Assembly (NCBI GenBank): GCA_964372165.1
Contig: CAYJPT010000033.1
Location: forward strand, 1 to 19,481
Direction of reading: 5' to 3'
Length of the DNA stretch: 19,481 bases
Origin: CAYJAD01 sp964372165
GTDB lineage: Bacteria > Desulfobacterota > Desulfovibrionia > Desulfovibrionales > Desulfovibrionaceae
How positions within the stretch are numbered: position 1 is the stretch's first letter; each line of letters begins with the position of its first letter. This document shows positions 6,995 to 15,112 of this stretch, piece after piece. Below the pieces are notes generated by a model. That model ran no database searches and was not told the DNA's origin. It was given only the letters and a program-made list of their open reading frames with translations. The position numbers and the translations under genes are program-made.

Positions 6995-7750
6995 TTAGGA
7001 ATTATCTATATCTTTGGCACTAATAATCTTTACCCCAAATTCTGCCACATCAGGTGGAGGATTGTAAAATAGCACCATAAAGGGCACTTCACCCTTGGGC
7101 GGGATATTGGTATTTCTACTAAGTATTTCAATTTGATTACTTAAAAATGCTTCTAATTCTTCCTCACCAAGTACTTGTAATTGAAAAAGAGATAGCACTG
7201 TGCCTGCCAATTGTTTTTTTAACATTAATGCAGTCTTATCTTGACCATAGATAGCAGCTTCAACTTCAATTAAGTCTTTGGCAACAGGAAATTCATTCAC
7301 AACTATGCCTTCAATAACAAAAACAGAACCGATTTTTTCATTTTCAACATAATACTGCCGTACATTACGCATAGTCATAAGTTCAACACTTTTTGCAAGT
7401 GTTGTAGAATCTTCAGGTGTGGCCTCAACCATGTATTGCGTATAATACCACCAACCACCAGCACCGCCACCACAAAGCAAAACTAAAACAAAGAGCAACA
7501 CAAAAAGTTTACCCTTTTTCCCCTTGGGTTTGGCTTCATTACCAGATGAACTATTACCATCAAGGTCTAAGTCCATATCATCAGGTATAGTACCACCTGC
7601 ACCATCAGGCATTTGATCATCATCAGGTCGTGGAGGAGCATCAATTGTAAATACATTCTTACACACCGAACAACGTAGCTTAGCATTAGGTCGCGCTACA
7701 TTGTCAGCAAGATTAAATCTACTTGAGCAACTTGGGCATTTTACTTCCAT
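6995..7750 (-). CDS. MJ0042-type zinc-ribbon membrane protein with DUF3426-like C-terminus
   Basis: The first 40 residues form an MJ0042-type zinc ribbon, C5-x2-C8 ... C27-x2-C30. An acidic, Gly/Asp-rich linker and a basic KGKKGK stretch follow, then one hydrophobic segment at about 83-105. The remaining 145 residues are probably extracytoplasmic and resemble the DUF3426 type of domain (ESVFVIEG-like strand, later PPKGEVPFMVLF and a final VKIISA). The function of the family is unknown to me; the layout suggests a cytoplasmic zinc ribbon anchored to an outside domain. I prefer the ATG at 7750 with AGGTG nine bases upstream over a GTG at 7762. radA follows 35 bases downstream. Confidence 0.8.
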   Translation of the reverse strand: MEVKCPSCSSRFNLADNVARPNAKLRCSVCKNVFTIDAPPRPDDDQMPDGAGGTIPDDMDLDLDGNSSSGNEAKPKGKKGKLFVLLFVLVLLCGGGAGGWWYYTQYMVEATPEDSTTLAKSVELMTMRNVRQYYVENEKIGSVFVIEGIVVNEFPVAKDLIEVEAAIYGQDKTALMLKKQLAGTVLSLFQLQVLGEEELEAFLSNQIEILSRNTNIPPKGEVPFMVLFYNPPPDVAEFGVKIISAKDIDNS

Positions 7751-8057
7751 AATTATAAGCACCTATCTTATAATTCTACAAATTAACTAGTCGAAAAAGT
7801 CATTTTCCAATAATTTTTTGCAAATCCCCTTTTGGGGTCGCCAGCAGCAAGTTCTGTCTTATTTTACACCGTACAAAGTTTTTACATAAGAAAAATTTTG
7901 TTATACGGCACTTGAAAAATCGGTGTTAGTGCAAAAACAATTTCCAAAAAAGTCGCATTTCATGCTTTGTTTTTTGCAATTTCCCTGTAAGCTTTTAAGG
8001 TTTTAGTGTTTCAATTACAATACGTTGTATAGTTTTTCAGTGCCAACTAACTAGCAC
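7751..8057. other. 307-base gap between hpt and the zinc-ribbon gene
   Basis: No gene or known RNA is recognised. The gap contains CCCC-TTTT-GGGG (7826-7837), an 11-pair imperfect stem (7930-7940 with 7967-7978, one bulge), AGTGC/GCACT close to the hpt end, and two stretches identical to subterminal parts of the 151-bp element: AAAAAGTCGCATTT (7947-7960) and TTTGCAATTT (7974-7983). It may be remnant mobile DNA or a structured leader of the zinc-ribbon/radA transcript. Confidence 0.45.
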
Positions 8058-8591
8058 TTATTCGTTAAAAACAACTTCACACAAATTGCATAAATTACGA
8101 TAATTTTCTGCATAATCAAGACCATAGCCAACTACAAAGCCGCTGGCAATACTAAAAGCAATAAAATCTGGCATAATTTCAATTTCACGTCGCTCATGCT
8201 TATCAATAAGTACGGCTGAACGAACAGATAAAACATTGTATTTTAAAAATTTATTGATTAAAAATTGCATACTATGTCCAGTATCCACTATATCTTCCAC
8301 AATGAGTACATGCTTGCCAGATACATCTACACTTATATCCTTAGAGCAAACAATTTGATGCGAGGAGCTATGCTCAACACCGTAACTTGAAAGACAAACA
8401 AAATCCAACTCTAGGTCAGTCCTTTTCAAAGCGCGAAACAAATCCACACAAAAAACCACTGCACCTTTTAATACACCTACAAGCACTAAAGGCTCATCTT
8501 TATATTGCTCATCAATTTGCAAAGCCAGTGTTTTGATACGCTCTGCAATATCATTTGCTGATAAAACTTCTTTAAGTGTATGAGCTTCCAT
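8058..8591 (-). CDS. hpt: Hypoxanthine phosphoribosyltransferase
   Basis: Hpt salvages hypoxanthine (and often guanine) to IMP/GMP using PRPP in the cytoplasm. The 177-residue product has the family length. The key segments are VGVLKGAVVF (38-47) at the PPi loop, SSYG (68-71) in the flexible loop, and VLIVEDIVDTGHS (95-107), the PRPP-binding signature with its acidic pair. VLIDK and FVVGYGLDYAENYRNL near the C-terminus complete the purine-binding region. An AGGG-type ribosome binding site precedes the ATG, and the GNAT gene ends eight bases upstream, so both are likely on one transcript with metH and the thioredoxin gene. Confidence 0.94.
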   Translation of the reverse strand: MEAHTLKEVLSANDIAERIKTLALQIDEQYKDEPLVLVGVLKGAVVFCVDLFRALKRTDLELDFVCLSSYGVEHSSSHQIVCSKDISVDVSGKHVLIVEDIVDTGHSMQFLINKFLKYNVLSVRSAVLIDKHERREIEIMPDFIAFSIASGFVVGYGLDYAENYRNLCNLCEVVFNE

Positions 8592-8599
8592 AGCAACCC

Positions 8600-9067
8600 T
8601 TATGACAGTTTGAGTAAGACTGCAGTTTCATCACAGTCAGGATATTTTGGACAATGCACACAGTCAGCCCAGATTTTTTGCGGTAGAACATCTTTATCTA
8701 CAACACTAAAGCCAAGACATTTAAAAAATTCTTCCTGATACGTAAGGGCAAAAGCTGTATCAATGCCAAGCACGTCACAGTCGCCAAGGCACGTTTGTAC
8801 AATATCACGTCCCAATCCACGTTTTCGGTATGAATCATGCACCACCAAGGAGCAAATTTCTGCCAAATTATCCCACATTGGCGAAAGCGCACAACATGCT
8901 AAAACCTCACCCTCATCTGTAACAGCTACATGAAAATCACGAATATGTCTGTAAAGATGACTTAAAGCTCTAGGTAATAAAAGCCCTTGTTTGGCACAGT
9001 CTAACAATAAGGCGTGAATACCCTTCACGTCATGCATAAGGGCTCTACGAATTGTCAGGTTTGGCAT
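8600..9067 (-). CDS. GNAT N-acetyltransferase, short N-acetylglutamate synthase-like
   Basis: This is a single-domain GNAT enzyme of 155 residues. AEICSLVVHDSYRKRGLG (69-86) carries the acetyl-CoA pyrophosphate-binding loop. The surrounding segments (GLLLPR 28-33, IRDFHVAV 42-49, ALTYQEEFF 107-115, LPQKIWADCVHCPKYPDCDE 128-147) match the short ArgA-like proteins that many Deltaproteobacteria and Gram-positives use for N-acetylglutamate synthesis, the first step of arginine biosynthesis. The C-terminal Cys136, Cys139 and Cys145 are typical of that group. The ATG overlaps the end of the thioredoxin gene by 23 bases, and AAGGA lies just upstream inside it. Substrate assignment is by family resemblance only, and no other arg gene is nearby. 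Confidence 0.8.
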   Translation of the reverse strand: MPNLTIRRALMHDVKGIHALLLDCAKQGLLLPRALSHLYRHIRDFHVAVTDEGEVLACCALSPMWDNLAEICSLVVHDSYRKRGLGRDIVQTCLGDCDVLGIDTAFALTYQEEFFKCLGFSVVDKDVLPQKIWADCVHCPKYPDCDETAVLLKLS

Positions 9068-9551
9068 TGGCTTTTTCCTTTAAAAGCAAATTAATAAACT
9101 CTTTGAGTTCTTTTTCGGTCACAAAACCAGCAGCATTAGCCACAAGTTTTCCATCTTGGCTATAAACAAGGTTGTGCGGTATTGTGCTAACCTTAAAAGA
9201 TCGGACTAAATCGTGTGTTGCCAAATAGTAAGGATATTCCATTTTCATGTTTTTGGCAAAATCAGGTAATAATTTGGGGTTTTCATCCACCGACAAGCCA
9301 ATAACTACTACATCATTTGGCATAGCATTAGCAATAGATACTAAGCCTGGAATCTCTTCCCTGCATGGTGGACACCACGTAGCAAAAAAGTTAACCAGCA
9401 CAATTTTTCCCTTGTGACTATCAACCAAACTTTGTAAGCCTTTTTTATCAATAGCTTCAATGTTAGTGGCACTTTCAGCATTAGATACAAAATTACTTCC
9501 AAATAGCACACATAAAGTTGTAATTAATACAAATGATATAATCTTTTTCAT
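9045..9551 (-). CDS. TlpA/ResA-like periplasmic thiol-disulfide oxidoreductase
   Basis: The 168-residue protein starts with a signal peptide or membrane anchor (KK, then hydrophobic residues up to about 22, with SNAES as a possible cleavage region). A thioredoxin fold follows, with the active site WCPPC (Cys60, Cys63). VVVIGLSVDENP and the cis-proline segment STIPHN are also seen. TlpA-like proteins keep exported thiols, such as cytochrome c apoproteins, reduced; the precise partner is unknown. It lies 10 bases downstream of metH and overlaps the next gene, so it belongs to that operon, although no functional link to methionine synthesis is obvious. Confidence 0.9.
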   Translation of the reverse strand: MKKIISFVLITTLCVLFGSNFVSNAESATNIEAIDKKGLQSLVDSHKGKIVLVNFFATWCPPCREEIPGLVSIANAMPNDVVVIGLSVDENPKLLPDFAKNMKMEYPYYLATHDLVRSFKVSTIPHNLVYSQDGKLVANAAGFVTEKELKEFINLLLKEKANAKPDNS

Positions 9552-9561
9552 AATATTTTCC

Positions 9562-11994
9562 CTATATCAGAGTTTTAGCAAGGCGCACAGCACCAACAGC
9601 ATCAGCCGAATAACCATGTGCAGCAATAGAGTCAGCAAAAGCTTGTGTAACAACTGCACCACCAACCATTACTTTAAACGGTAAGTTTTGTTCACGCACA
9701 AGCTTAATGGTATCTTCCATACGGACCATAGTTGTTGTCATAAGTGCAGATAAACCTATGATACTAGCATTATGTTCTTTAGCGCAACGCACTATATCCT
9801 CAGCCTTAACATCCTTGCCAGCATCAACCACATCAAAGCCATGATTACCAAGTAACAAAGAAACAATATTTTTGCCTATATCATGAATATCACCCTCAAC
9901 GGTTGCTACAACAATAACAGGGCGTTTTTCTTGTCCACGTAGCTTTTCAAGCAAGGGTTTAACGCAAGCAAAAGCTTTTTGCATAGTTTCTGCGGAACGT
10001 ATCAATTGTGGTAAAAAATATTCACGTTTCTCATATTTTGCACCAACTTCAGTAATGGCAGGAATAAGCTTTTCTTGCACCAAGCTCATGGGGTCAGCAC
10101 CTGCGTCGAGTTCGGCTTGCACCAAGGTTAATACATTTTCCTTATCACCATACAAAACTGCATCATAAATAGAAGATACAGCATCTATTTTTTTGCCAAT
10201 TACTTTTTTGGATTGTTCTGATTTTATTTCAGTAGTAACGCCATTTTGCCACTGCGCATAATTTGCAATAAAAAATTGTGCGTCTTTATCTTTGTTTAAT
10301 AATACAGCCGAGGTATCACGTACCTCACATAAACGTTCATTATCCGGATTGCCAATACATGATGAAAGGCCAGCACCAACACAAAGAGAAAGATAAGTAG
10401 CATTTAATAGCTCTCGTGCAGGTAAACCAAATGAAACATTTGATAAACCAATAGTTGTAGGTAGTCCCTCTCGAACGCACCAACGTATGGTTTCAAGGCA
10501 CTGCCGCCCAGCTTCGGCTTTAGACGAGACTGCCAAAGCAAGCACATCAACCATAACTAGACGACGTGGAATGCCAAGAGCATCCACTTGCTCAAGCAAA
10601 CTCTCCAAAATAGCTATGCGCTCTGTGGCATGCACCGGTAAATTACGCCCTTGCAACGGCAACAATATAAATGGTGCACCATAGTCACGGCAAAGTGTTC
10701 CAAGAGCTTCCATGCGCCCTGCTTCACCGCTTATAGAGTTTACCAAAGCAGATCCTGGACAATAAGGAAGTGCGGCACTGATAGCAGAAATATTGGAAGA
10801 ATCAAGCGATAAAGGAACGTCGCATCGCCCAACTAAATGAGTGACAAGTTCTGGCAAAAGTACAGCCTCATCTACAAGTGGTGCACCAACATTAACATCA
10901 AGAACTGGAGCACCAGCCGCAATTTGCTCATCAGCAAAACGCATAGCAAGGGCATATTCGCCAGCTTGTAATTCAGCAGTAAGTTGTTTTTTGCCGGTAG
11001 GATTGATGCGCTCTCCAATAATAGTCAAAGGATAATCATCACCAATGCGTACAATGGAAGATCGTGTTGTTAAAGCAACACTACGTGTACCCACCCGCGA
11101 AGCAGGCCTTTGTAACTCAATCCCACTAACAGCTTGCTTTAAGGCCGCAATATGCTCTGGTGTTGTGCCACAACATCCACCCATTAAACGAACACCTACC
11201 TTAGCAAAAGGAGCAGTTTTTTCAGCAAAGTTTTTGGGATCAAGACGAAATACTGTCTGCCCATCAATAAGTTCTGGTAAACCAGCATTAGGTTCAATCA
11301 AAACCGGCAATCGAGAATATTTCATAATCTCATTAATGACATCAACCATTTGTTCAGGGCCAGCACTACAGTTAGTACCTAAGGCAGCAACCCCCAAGTT
11401 TTGCATTGTCTCTACAAATATTTCTGGAGTAGAGCCTGTTAAGCTAACACCTTGCTCAAAGGTCATTGATACCATAATAGGTAAATTACACTCTCTTCTT
11501 GCAGCAACAACCGCAGCCCTAGCCTCTGCTAAATCAAATTGGGTTTCGATAAATATTACATCTACGCCACCTTTAAGCAATCCACGCACTTGCATGCAAT
11601 ATGCTTCTATAAGGTCGCTTGGCTCCACATCACCCAAGGGGCGCACAAAATGACCAGTAGGTCCAAGATTACCGGCCACAAAAATTTTGCGATCAGTTTT
11701 TTTAGCTGCAGCACGAGCAGTTTGTGCCATTTTAGCATTAAATTCTATAACATCAATATGTTTTGGTAGTTTGTAACTATTACCACCAAAGGTACATGTA
11801 GTTAAAATATCAGCGCCGGCATTAACATAAGCACTATGTATACCTTCCAATATATCCGGTCGCTCCATGCAAAAGGCCTCAGGGCTTGTACCTGCAGGTA
11901 AGCCTGCTGCTTGCAGCATAGTGCCCATGGCACCGTCTAAAAATAATATTTTATCATCCACAAGTTTATCCCAACCAAGGCCTAAATCTTGCAT
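9562..11994 (-). CDS. metH: Cobalamin-dependent methionine synthase, short form without activation domain
   Basis: MetH transfers the methyl group of methyltetrahydrofolate to homocysteine via cobalamin. The 810 residues cover three modules. The first is a homocysteine methyltransferase domain with zinc ligands Cys209 (GTNC) and Cys274-Cys275 (GGCCGTTPEH). The second is a pterin-binding TIM barrel starting near IGERINPTG (326-334). The third is a B12 module with D702-x-H704-x-x-G707 (EGDIHDIGKN), where His704 is the lower cobalt ligand. The roughly 330-residue AdoMet reactivation domain of E. coli MetH is absent: the protein ends right after the B12 fold and the stop is normal. Short MetH proteins are common in anaerobes, which need a separate reactivation system. 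A strong GAGGAG lies five bases before the ATG. It is the first gene of the operon and divergent from rpoH. Confidence 0.94.
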   Translation of the reverse strand: MQDLGLGWDKLVDDKILFLDGAMGTMLQAAGLPAGTSPEAFCMERPDILEGIHSAYVNAGADILTTCTFGGNSYKLPKHIDVIEFNAKMAQTARAAAKKTDRKIFVAGNLGPTGHFVRPLGDVEPSDLIEAYCMQVRGLLKGGVDVIFIETQFDLAEARAAVVAARRECNLPIMVSMTFEQGVSLTGSTPEIFVETMQNLGVAALGTNCSAGPEQMVDVINEIMKYSRLPVLIEPNAGLPELIDGQTVFRLDPKNFAEKTAPFAKVGVRLMGGCCGTTPEHIAALKQAVSGIELQRPASRVGTRSVALTTRSSIVRIGDDYPLTIIGERINPTGKKQLTAELQAGEYALAMRFADEQIAAGAPVLDVNVGAPLVDEAVLLPELVTHLVGRCDVPLSLDSSNISAISAALPYCPGSALVNSISGEAGRMEALGTLCRDYGAPFILLPLQGRNLPVHATERIAILESLLEQVDALGIPRRLVMVDVLALAVSSKAEAGRQCLETIRWCVREGLPTTIGLSNVSFGLPARELLNATYLSLCVGAGLSSCIGNPDNERLCEVRDTSAVLLNKDKDAQFFIANYAQWQNGVTTEIKSEQSKKVIGKKIDAVSSIYDAVLYGDKENVLTLVQAELDAGADPMSLVQEKLIPAITEVGAKYEKREYFLPQLIRSAETMQKAFACVKPLLEKLRGQEKRPVIVVATVEGDIHDIGKNIVSLLLGNHGFDVVDAGKDVKAEDIVRCAKEHNASIIGLSALMTTTMVRMEDTIKLVREQNLPFKVMVGGAVVTQAFADSIAAHGYSADAVGAVRLAKTLI

Positions 11995-12057
11995 ATTGTC
12001 TCCTCATAATATAATATCTGTACGCTAAACTGCTTATCTATTTTTTAAAAGGGCACA

Positions 12058-12103
12058 ATTTGCCTCTGTGCAAATGATACACTTTATGTTATATTATAAT
12101 CAA
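12058..12103 (-). promoter_or_regulatory. Candidate metH promoter with palindromic operator
   Basis: On the minus strand TTGATT (12103-12098) and TATCAT (12079-12074) are 18 bases apart. An 18-bp perfect palindrome, ATTTGC-N6-GCAAAT (12058-12075), overlaps the end of the -10 box and the expected start site, the position of a repressor operator. I did not recognise a SAM or cobalamin riboswitch in the leader of about 70 bases. A TATAAT at 12095-12100 on the plus strand could serve rpoH. Confidence 0.4.
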
Positions 12104-12215
12104 TGAACCCAAAAAGGTAAAAATAAAAGTATTTTAAATACAATGTGACCATAACAATCCTGCAACATCTAGCAAAAACTAAATAGACTTTGCAAACGTC
12201 TCATTGAGAATATAT

Positions 12216-13316
12216 ATGAAAAAAAGTAAAAAAGAAAGTTATAGTACTACCCCCCCCCCGCAAGGTAAAAAACAACCACAAGTGGAAGTTTTACATGATG
12301 ATGAAGATGATCATGACCGAGCTAATATAGACCTGGACAATGACGATTTGGAAATAGATCTTGATGACGATGATATTATTGACATAAATAATGAAGATGA
12401 TGATCTAAACCCAAGCCACACACCAGCACTTGCGCCTAATACATTACCAAGTCCTACGCTTAGCAAGGACAGCTTGCATCTTTATCTTAAAGAAGTAAGT
12501 CGCTTTCCAATGCTACAACCCGAAGAAGAACAAATGCTTGCCAAGCGGGTGCGTGACTTTAATGACACAGATGCTGCCTTTAGACTTGTTTCATCACATT
12601 TACGTCTAGTAGTTAAAATTGCTATGGATTTCCAGCGACGCTGGATGCAAAATGTGCTTGACCTAATACAAGAAGGCAATGTAGGTCTTATGCGTGCTGT
12701 AAATAAGTTTGACCCTGATAAAGGAATTAAATTTTCTTATTATGCTTCTTTTTGGGTAAAAGCTTATATTCTTAAATTTATAATGAATAATTGGCGCATG
12801 GTTAAAATTGGCACCACCCAAGTCCAGCGTAAACTTTTTTATAATTTAAATAAAGAAAGACAAAAACTTATCTCACAAGGCTTTGACCCTGATGCAGCCA
12901 TGCTTTCTGAGCGTCTTGGCGTAAGTGTTGACCAAATTAATGAAATGGATCAAAGACTTGCGGCGTCAGACATGTCATTAGATATGCAAATAAATGACGA
13001 TTCAGGCGGAGCAAGCCGTATGGATTTCTTGCCAGCCCTTGGGCCAGGAGTTGAAGATAGTATTGCTAGTGACGAAATTGCAAAGCTTGTGCAAAAGCAC
13101 TTGCAAACAATTTTACCAAAACTTAATGAAAAAGAGACGTATATCTTACAAAATAGGCTCTTGACTGATGAACCAGCAACCTTACGTGAAATTGGCGAAA
13201 GATATAATGTAACTCGTGAACGCGTAAGGCAACTAGAGGCTCGCTTGCTTGAAAAGTTACGCCAACATTTAAGCAAAGATATTAAAGACTTTTCTGCAGA
13301 ATGGATAAATAAATAA
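12216..13316 (+). CDS. rpoH: RNA polymerase heat-shock sigma factor RpoH (sigma-32 type) with acidic N-terminal extension
   Basis: The 366-residue product has sigma-70 region 1.2 (DSLHLYLKEVSRFPML), region 2 (LRLVVKIAMDFQ, DLIQEGNVGLMRAVNKFDPDKGIKFSYYASFWVKAYI) and region 4 with the ATLREIGERYNVTRERVRQLE helix-turn-helix. QRKLFYNLN (204-212) matches the RpoH box QRKLFFNLR, which separates RpoH from housekeeping sigma. E. coli RpoH has 284 residues. The extra length is an N-terminal extension of about 80 residues, with some 21 Asp/Glu among 38 residues (27-64). I start at ATG 12216, with a weak GAG seven bases upstream; a TTG at 12204 is in frame. Codons 12-15 contain ten consecutive C. The next gene begins one base after the stop. 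Confidence 0.85.
   Translation: MKKSKKESYSTTPPPQGKKQPQVEVLHDDEDDHDRANIDLDNDDLEIDLDDDDIIDINNEDDDLNPSHTPALAPNTLPSPTLSKDSLHLYLKEVSRFPMLQPEEEQMLAKRVRDFNDTDAAFRLVSSHLRLVVKIAMDFQRRWMQNVLDLIQEGNVGLMRAVNKFDPDKGIKFSYYASFWVKAYILKFIMNNWRMVKIGTTQVQRKLFYNLNKERQKLISQGFDPDAAMLSERLGVSVDQINEMDQRLAASDMSLDMQINDDSGGASRMDFLPALGPGVEDSIASDEIAKLVQKHLQTILPKLNEKETYILQNRLLTDEPATLREIGERYNVTRERVRQLEARLLEKLRQHLSKDIKDFSAEWINK
12250..12259 (+). repeat. Ten-C homopolymer within the start of rpoH
   Basis: The run spans codons 12-15 (Thr-Pro-Pro-Pro). With one added C the frame meets TAA three codons after the run. With one C lost it reads through about 20 codons to a TAG near the Asn-Ile region. Both forms would remove all sigma domains unless translation restarts downstream, for example at the in-frame GTG of QVEVL. 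Confidence 0.85.
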
Positions 13317-13317
13317 T

Positions 13318-15048
13318 ATGAAAAATTTACGCTTAGTACGTCATCTTTTTATCTTCTTGATAGGCTTGACATCATGCCTACTTTTAGGCTGTGGAGGATG
13401 TGCTTCGCAAGAAAAAAAAACCACCCAAGCTAATGCTATACAAATTTATAATAACAAAGCTACTAAGTGGAAGCTTAATGATAATGCCATGGCTATTTAC
13501 ACTTATTTGCTATATGATCAAGCTTTACGCCAAAATGACAGTGCAACATTATTGTATGCACTTGAAGAATTAAGCAACTTTAATCCTCCTGTATGGGTCT
13601 ATATTGATGCTGGAATTTTTTTCATGAACACAGACCCCACACCATTATTACCACTTTTACACAAAGGCTTGGAAAGCTATCCTGATGACGTTTCATTAAA
13701 TTTGCTTAATGCTGAACTTTTGCAAAAAGCCGGGCAAAGCAAAGAAGCCATTAAACGCATACGTGAGTTTGGCACTAGGCATCCGCAAAATACAGATGCT
13801 AAACTAGAATTGGCTTTACTTCTTGTAAACTCAGGCCAACATGACGAAGCAGAACATTTACTCAATAATATAACAGGAGTAGACCGCACGTCCTTGGTTG
13901 AATATTATCATGCCAAAGCTCTTATTGGTATGAAAAAAACTAAGGAGGCATTACCGCATCTTGAAAAAGCTATAATGGAAATGCCAAGCTTTACTGAAGC
14001 CTTAGTAGACTTAGCCTACATTTATGAGCAAGATAATAATTTTTATAAAGCACGCGAAGTATATGAAGATATTTTAGAGCAACAAGGGTACAATCCTGAA
14101 GTGCTTTTGCGTTTTGTTTATAGCTCTTTACGCTTAAAAGAACCGGAAAAGGCACTTCAATATTTTGACAAAAATGCCATGTTGCCACCGAACTTAAGCG
14201 CAACTATTGGTAGCATGTTAGTGGAAGAAAAGTATTATGATCTTGCTGAGCCAATTTTACTGGATTTAGTTAATATTCCAGATGCCCCACAAGAATTATT
14301 TTTTTACTTGGCTGCTATTTCATATGAACGGGATAAAGATGCCGCTCAAACTTATAAATGGTTAAGCAATATTACTGAAGACCATGAAGATTATTTAAGA
14401 GCATTATTACTACGTCTACAACTATTATTAGATTTAAATAGATATGATGAGGCCCTAGAGTTAGTTAAACATAACAAAAAAAATGCGCCGGAACAAAAAG
14501 AATTACTTGTAGCGGAAGTACGCATTTTGGCTGTACTTGAGCAATATAGCAAAGCTTTGGATAACTCCCGCAAAATCATTAAAAAATGGCCTGAAGACAC
14601 AGATATTGCGTATCTACACGCATCTATACTTGATGAAACGGGAGATAAAAAAGGTGCTTTAAATGTAATGGAAGACATTGTAAAAAGTAACCCCAATCAC
14701 TACCAAGCACTTAATTATATTGGTTATACCTTAGCAGAAGAAAATCGTGACCTCAAAAAAGCTTTAAGCATGTTAAGAAAAGCCACTGCCCTCTCACCAC
14801 AAAGTGATTACATACTTGATTCATTAGCATGGGTACTTTACAAATTAAAACAATTAGATGAAGCATGGATAGTTATAAATCAAGCGGTTGAGCTTAATAG
14901 CACTAACGACCCTGTAGTTTGGGAACATTATGCTGATATAGCAAAAGCCCTCGGAAAAAATAAAGAAGCACGCATAGGGTATACCAAGGCTTTGGAATAC
15001 TCCCCAAGTAATGCAAAAAGCATAACAAAACGGCTTAATGCTTTATAA
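13318..15048 (+). CDS. TPR-repeat lipoprotein
   Basis: The 576-residue product begins with a basic and hydrophobic signal peptide and a lipobox LLGC (Cys25). A low-complexity stretch follows, and then the rest is helical with tetratricopeptide-like repeats. Repeat signatures such as A-x3-Y-x2-A and aromatic/Pro phasing appear at MPSFTEALVDLAYIYEQDNNFYKAREVYEDIL, DYILDSLAWVLYKLKQLDEAWIVINQAVEL and PVVWEHYADIAKALGKNKEARIGYTKALEYSP. TPR lipoproteins act as envelope scaffolds; no specific partner can be named. It starts one base after the rpoH stop with no clear Shine-Dalgarno of its own, so translation is probably coupled to rpoH, and rpoH frameshifts might be polar on it. Confidence 0.85.
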   Translation: MKNLRLVRHLFIFLIGLTSCLLLGCGGCASQEKKTTQANAIQIYNNKATKWKLNDNAMAIYTYLLYDQALRQNDSATLLYALEELSNFNPPVWVYIDAGIFFMNTDPTPLLPLLHKGLESYPDDVSLNLLNAELLQKAGQSKEAIKRIREFGTRHPQNTDAKLELALLLVNSGQHDEAEHLLNNITGVDRTSLVEYYHAKALIGMKKTKEALPHLEKAIMEMPSFTEALVDLAYIYEQDNNFYKAREVYEDILEQQGYNPEVLLRFVYSSLRLKEPEKALQYFDKNAMLPPNLSATIGSMLVEEKYYDLAEPILLDLVNIPDAPQELFFYLAAISYERDKDAAQTYKWLSNITEDHEDYLRALLLRLQLLLDLNRYDEALELVKHNKKNAPEQKELLVAEVRILAVLEQYSKALDNSRKIIKKWPEDTDIAYLHASILDETGDKKGALNVMEDIVKSNPNHYQALNYIGYTLAEENRDLKKALSMLRKATALSPQSDYILDSLAWVLYKLKQLDEAWIVINQAVELNSTNDPVVWEHYADIAKALGKNKEARIGYTKALEYSPSNAKSITKRLNAL

Positions 15049-15112
15049 CATGAGAGATTAATAGACATAAACTGATAATGATATTTTTATACTACATGGA
15101 TTAGGAAAACAC

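Noticed and set aside
7751..8057. Small stable RNA (SRP RNA, 6S RNA or tmRNA) in the gap after hpt
   Set aside because: None of the conserved cores I know for these RNAs is present on either strand.
11045..11653. 202-codon open frame antisense to metH
   Set aside because: It is a shadow of the strongly supported metH frame; its translation resembles no family and is rich in the residues expected from antisense coding DNA.
11995..12057. Riboswitch (SAM or cobalamin) in the metH leader
   Set aside because: The leader is only about 70 bases long, and neither the B12 box nor a SAM riboswitch core is visible.
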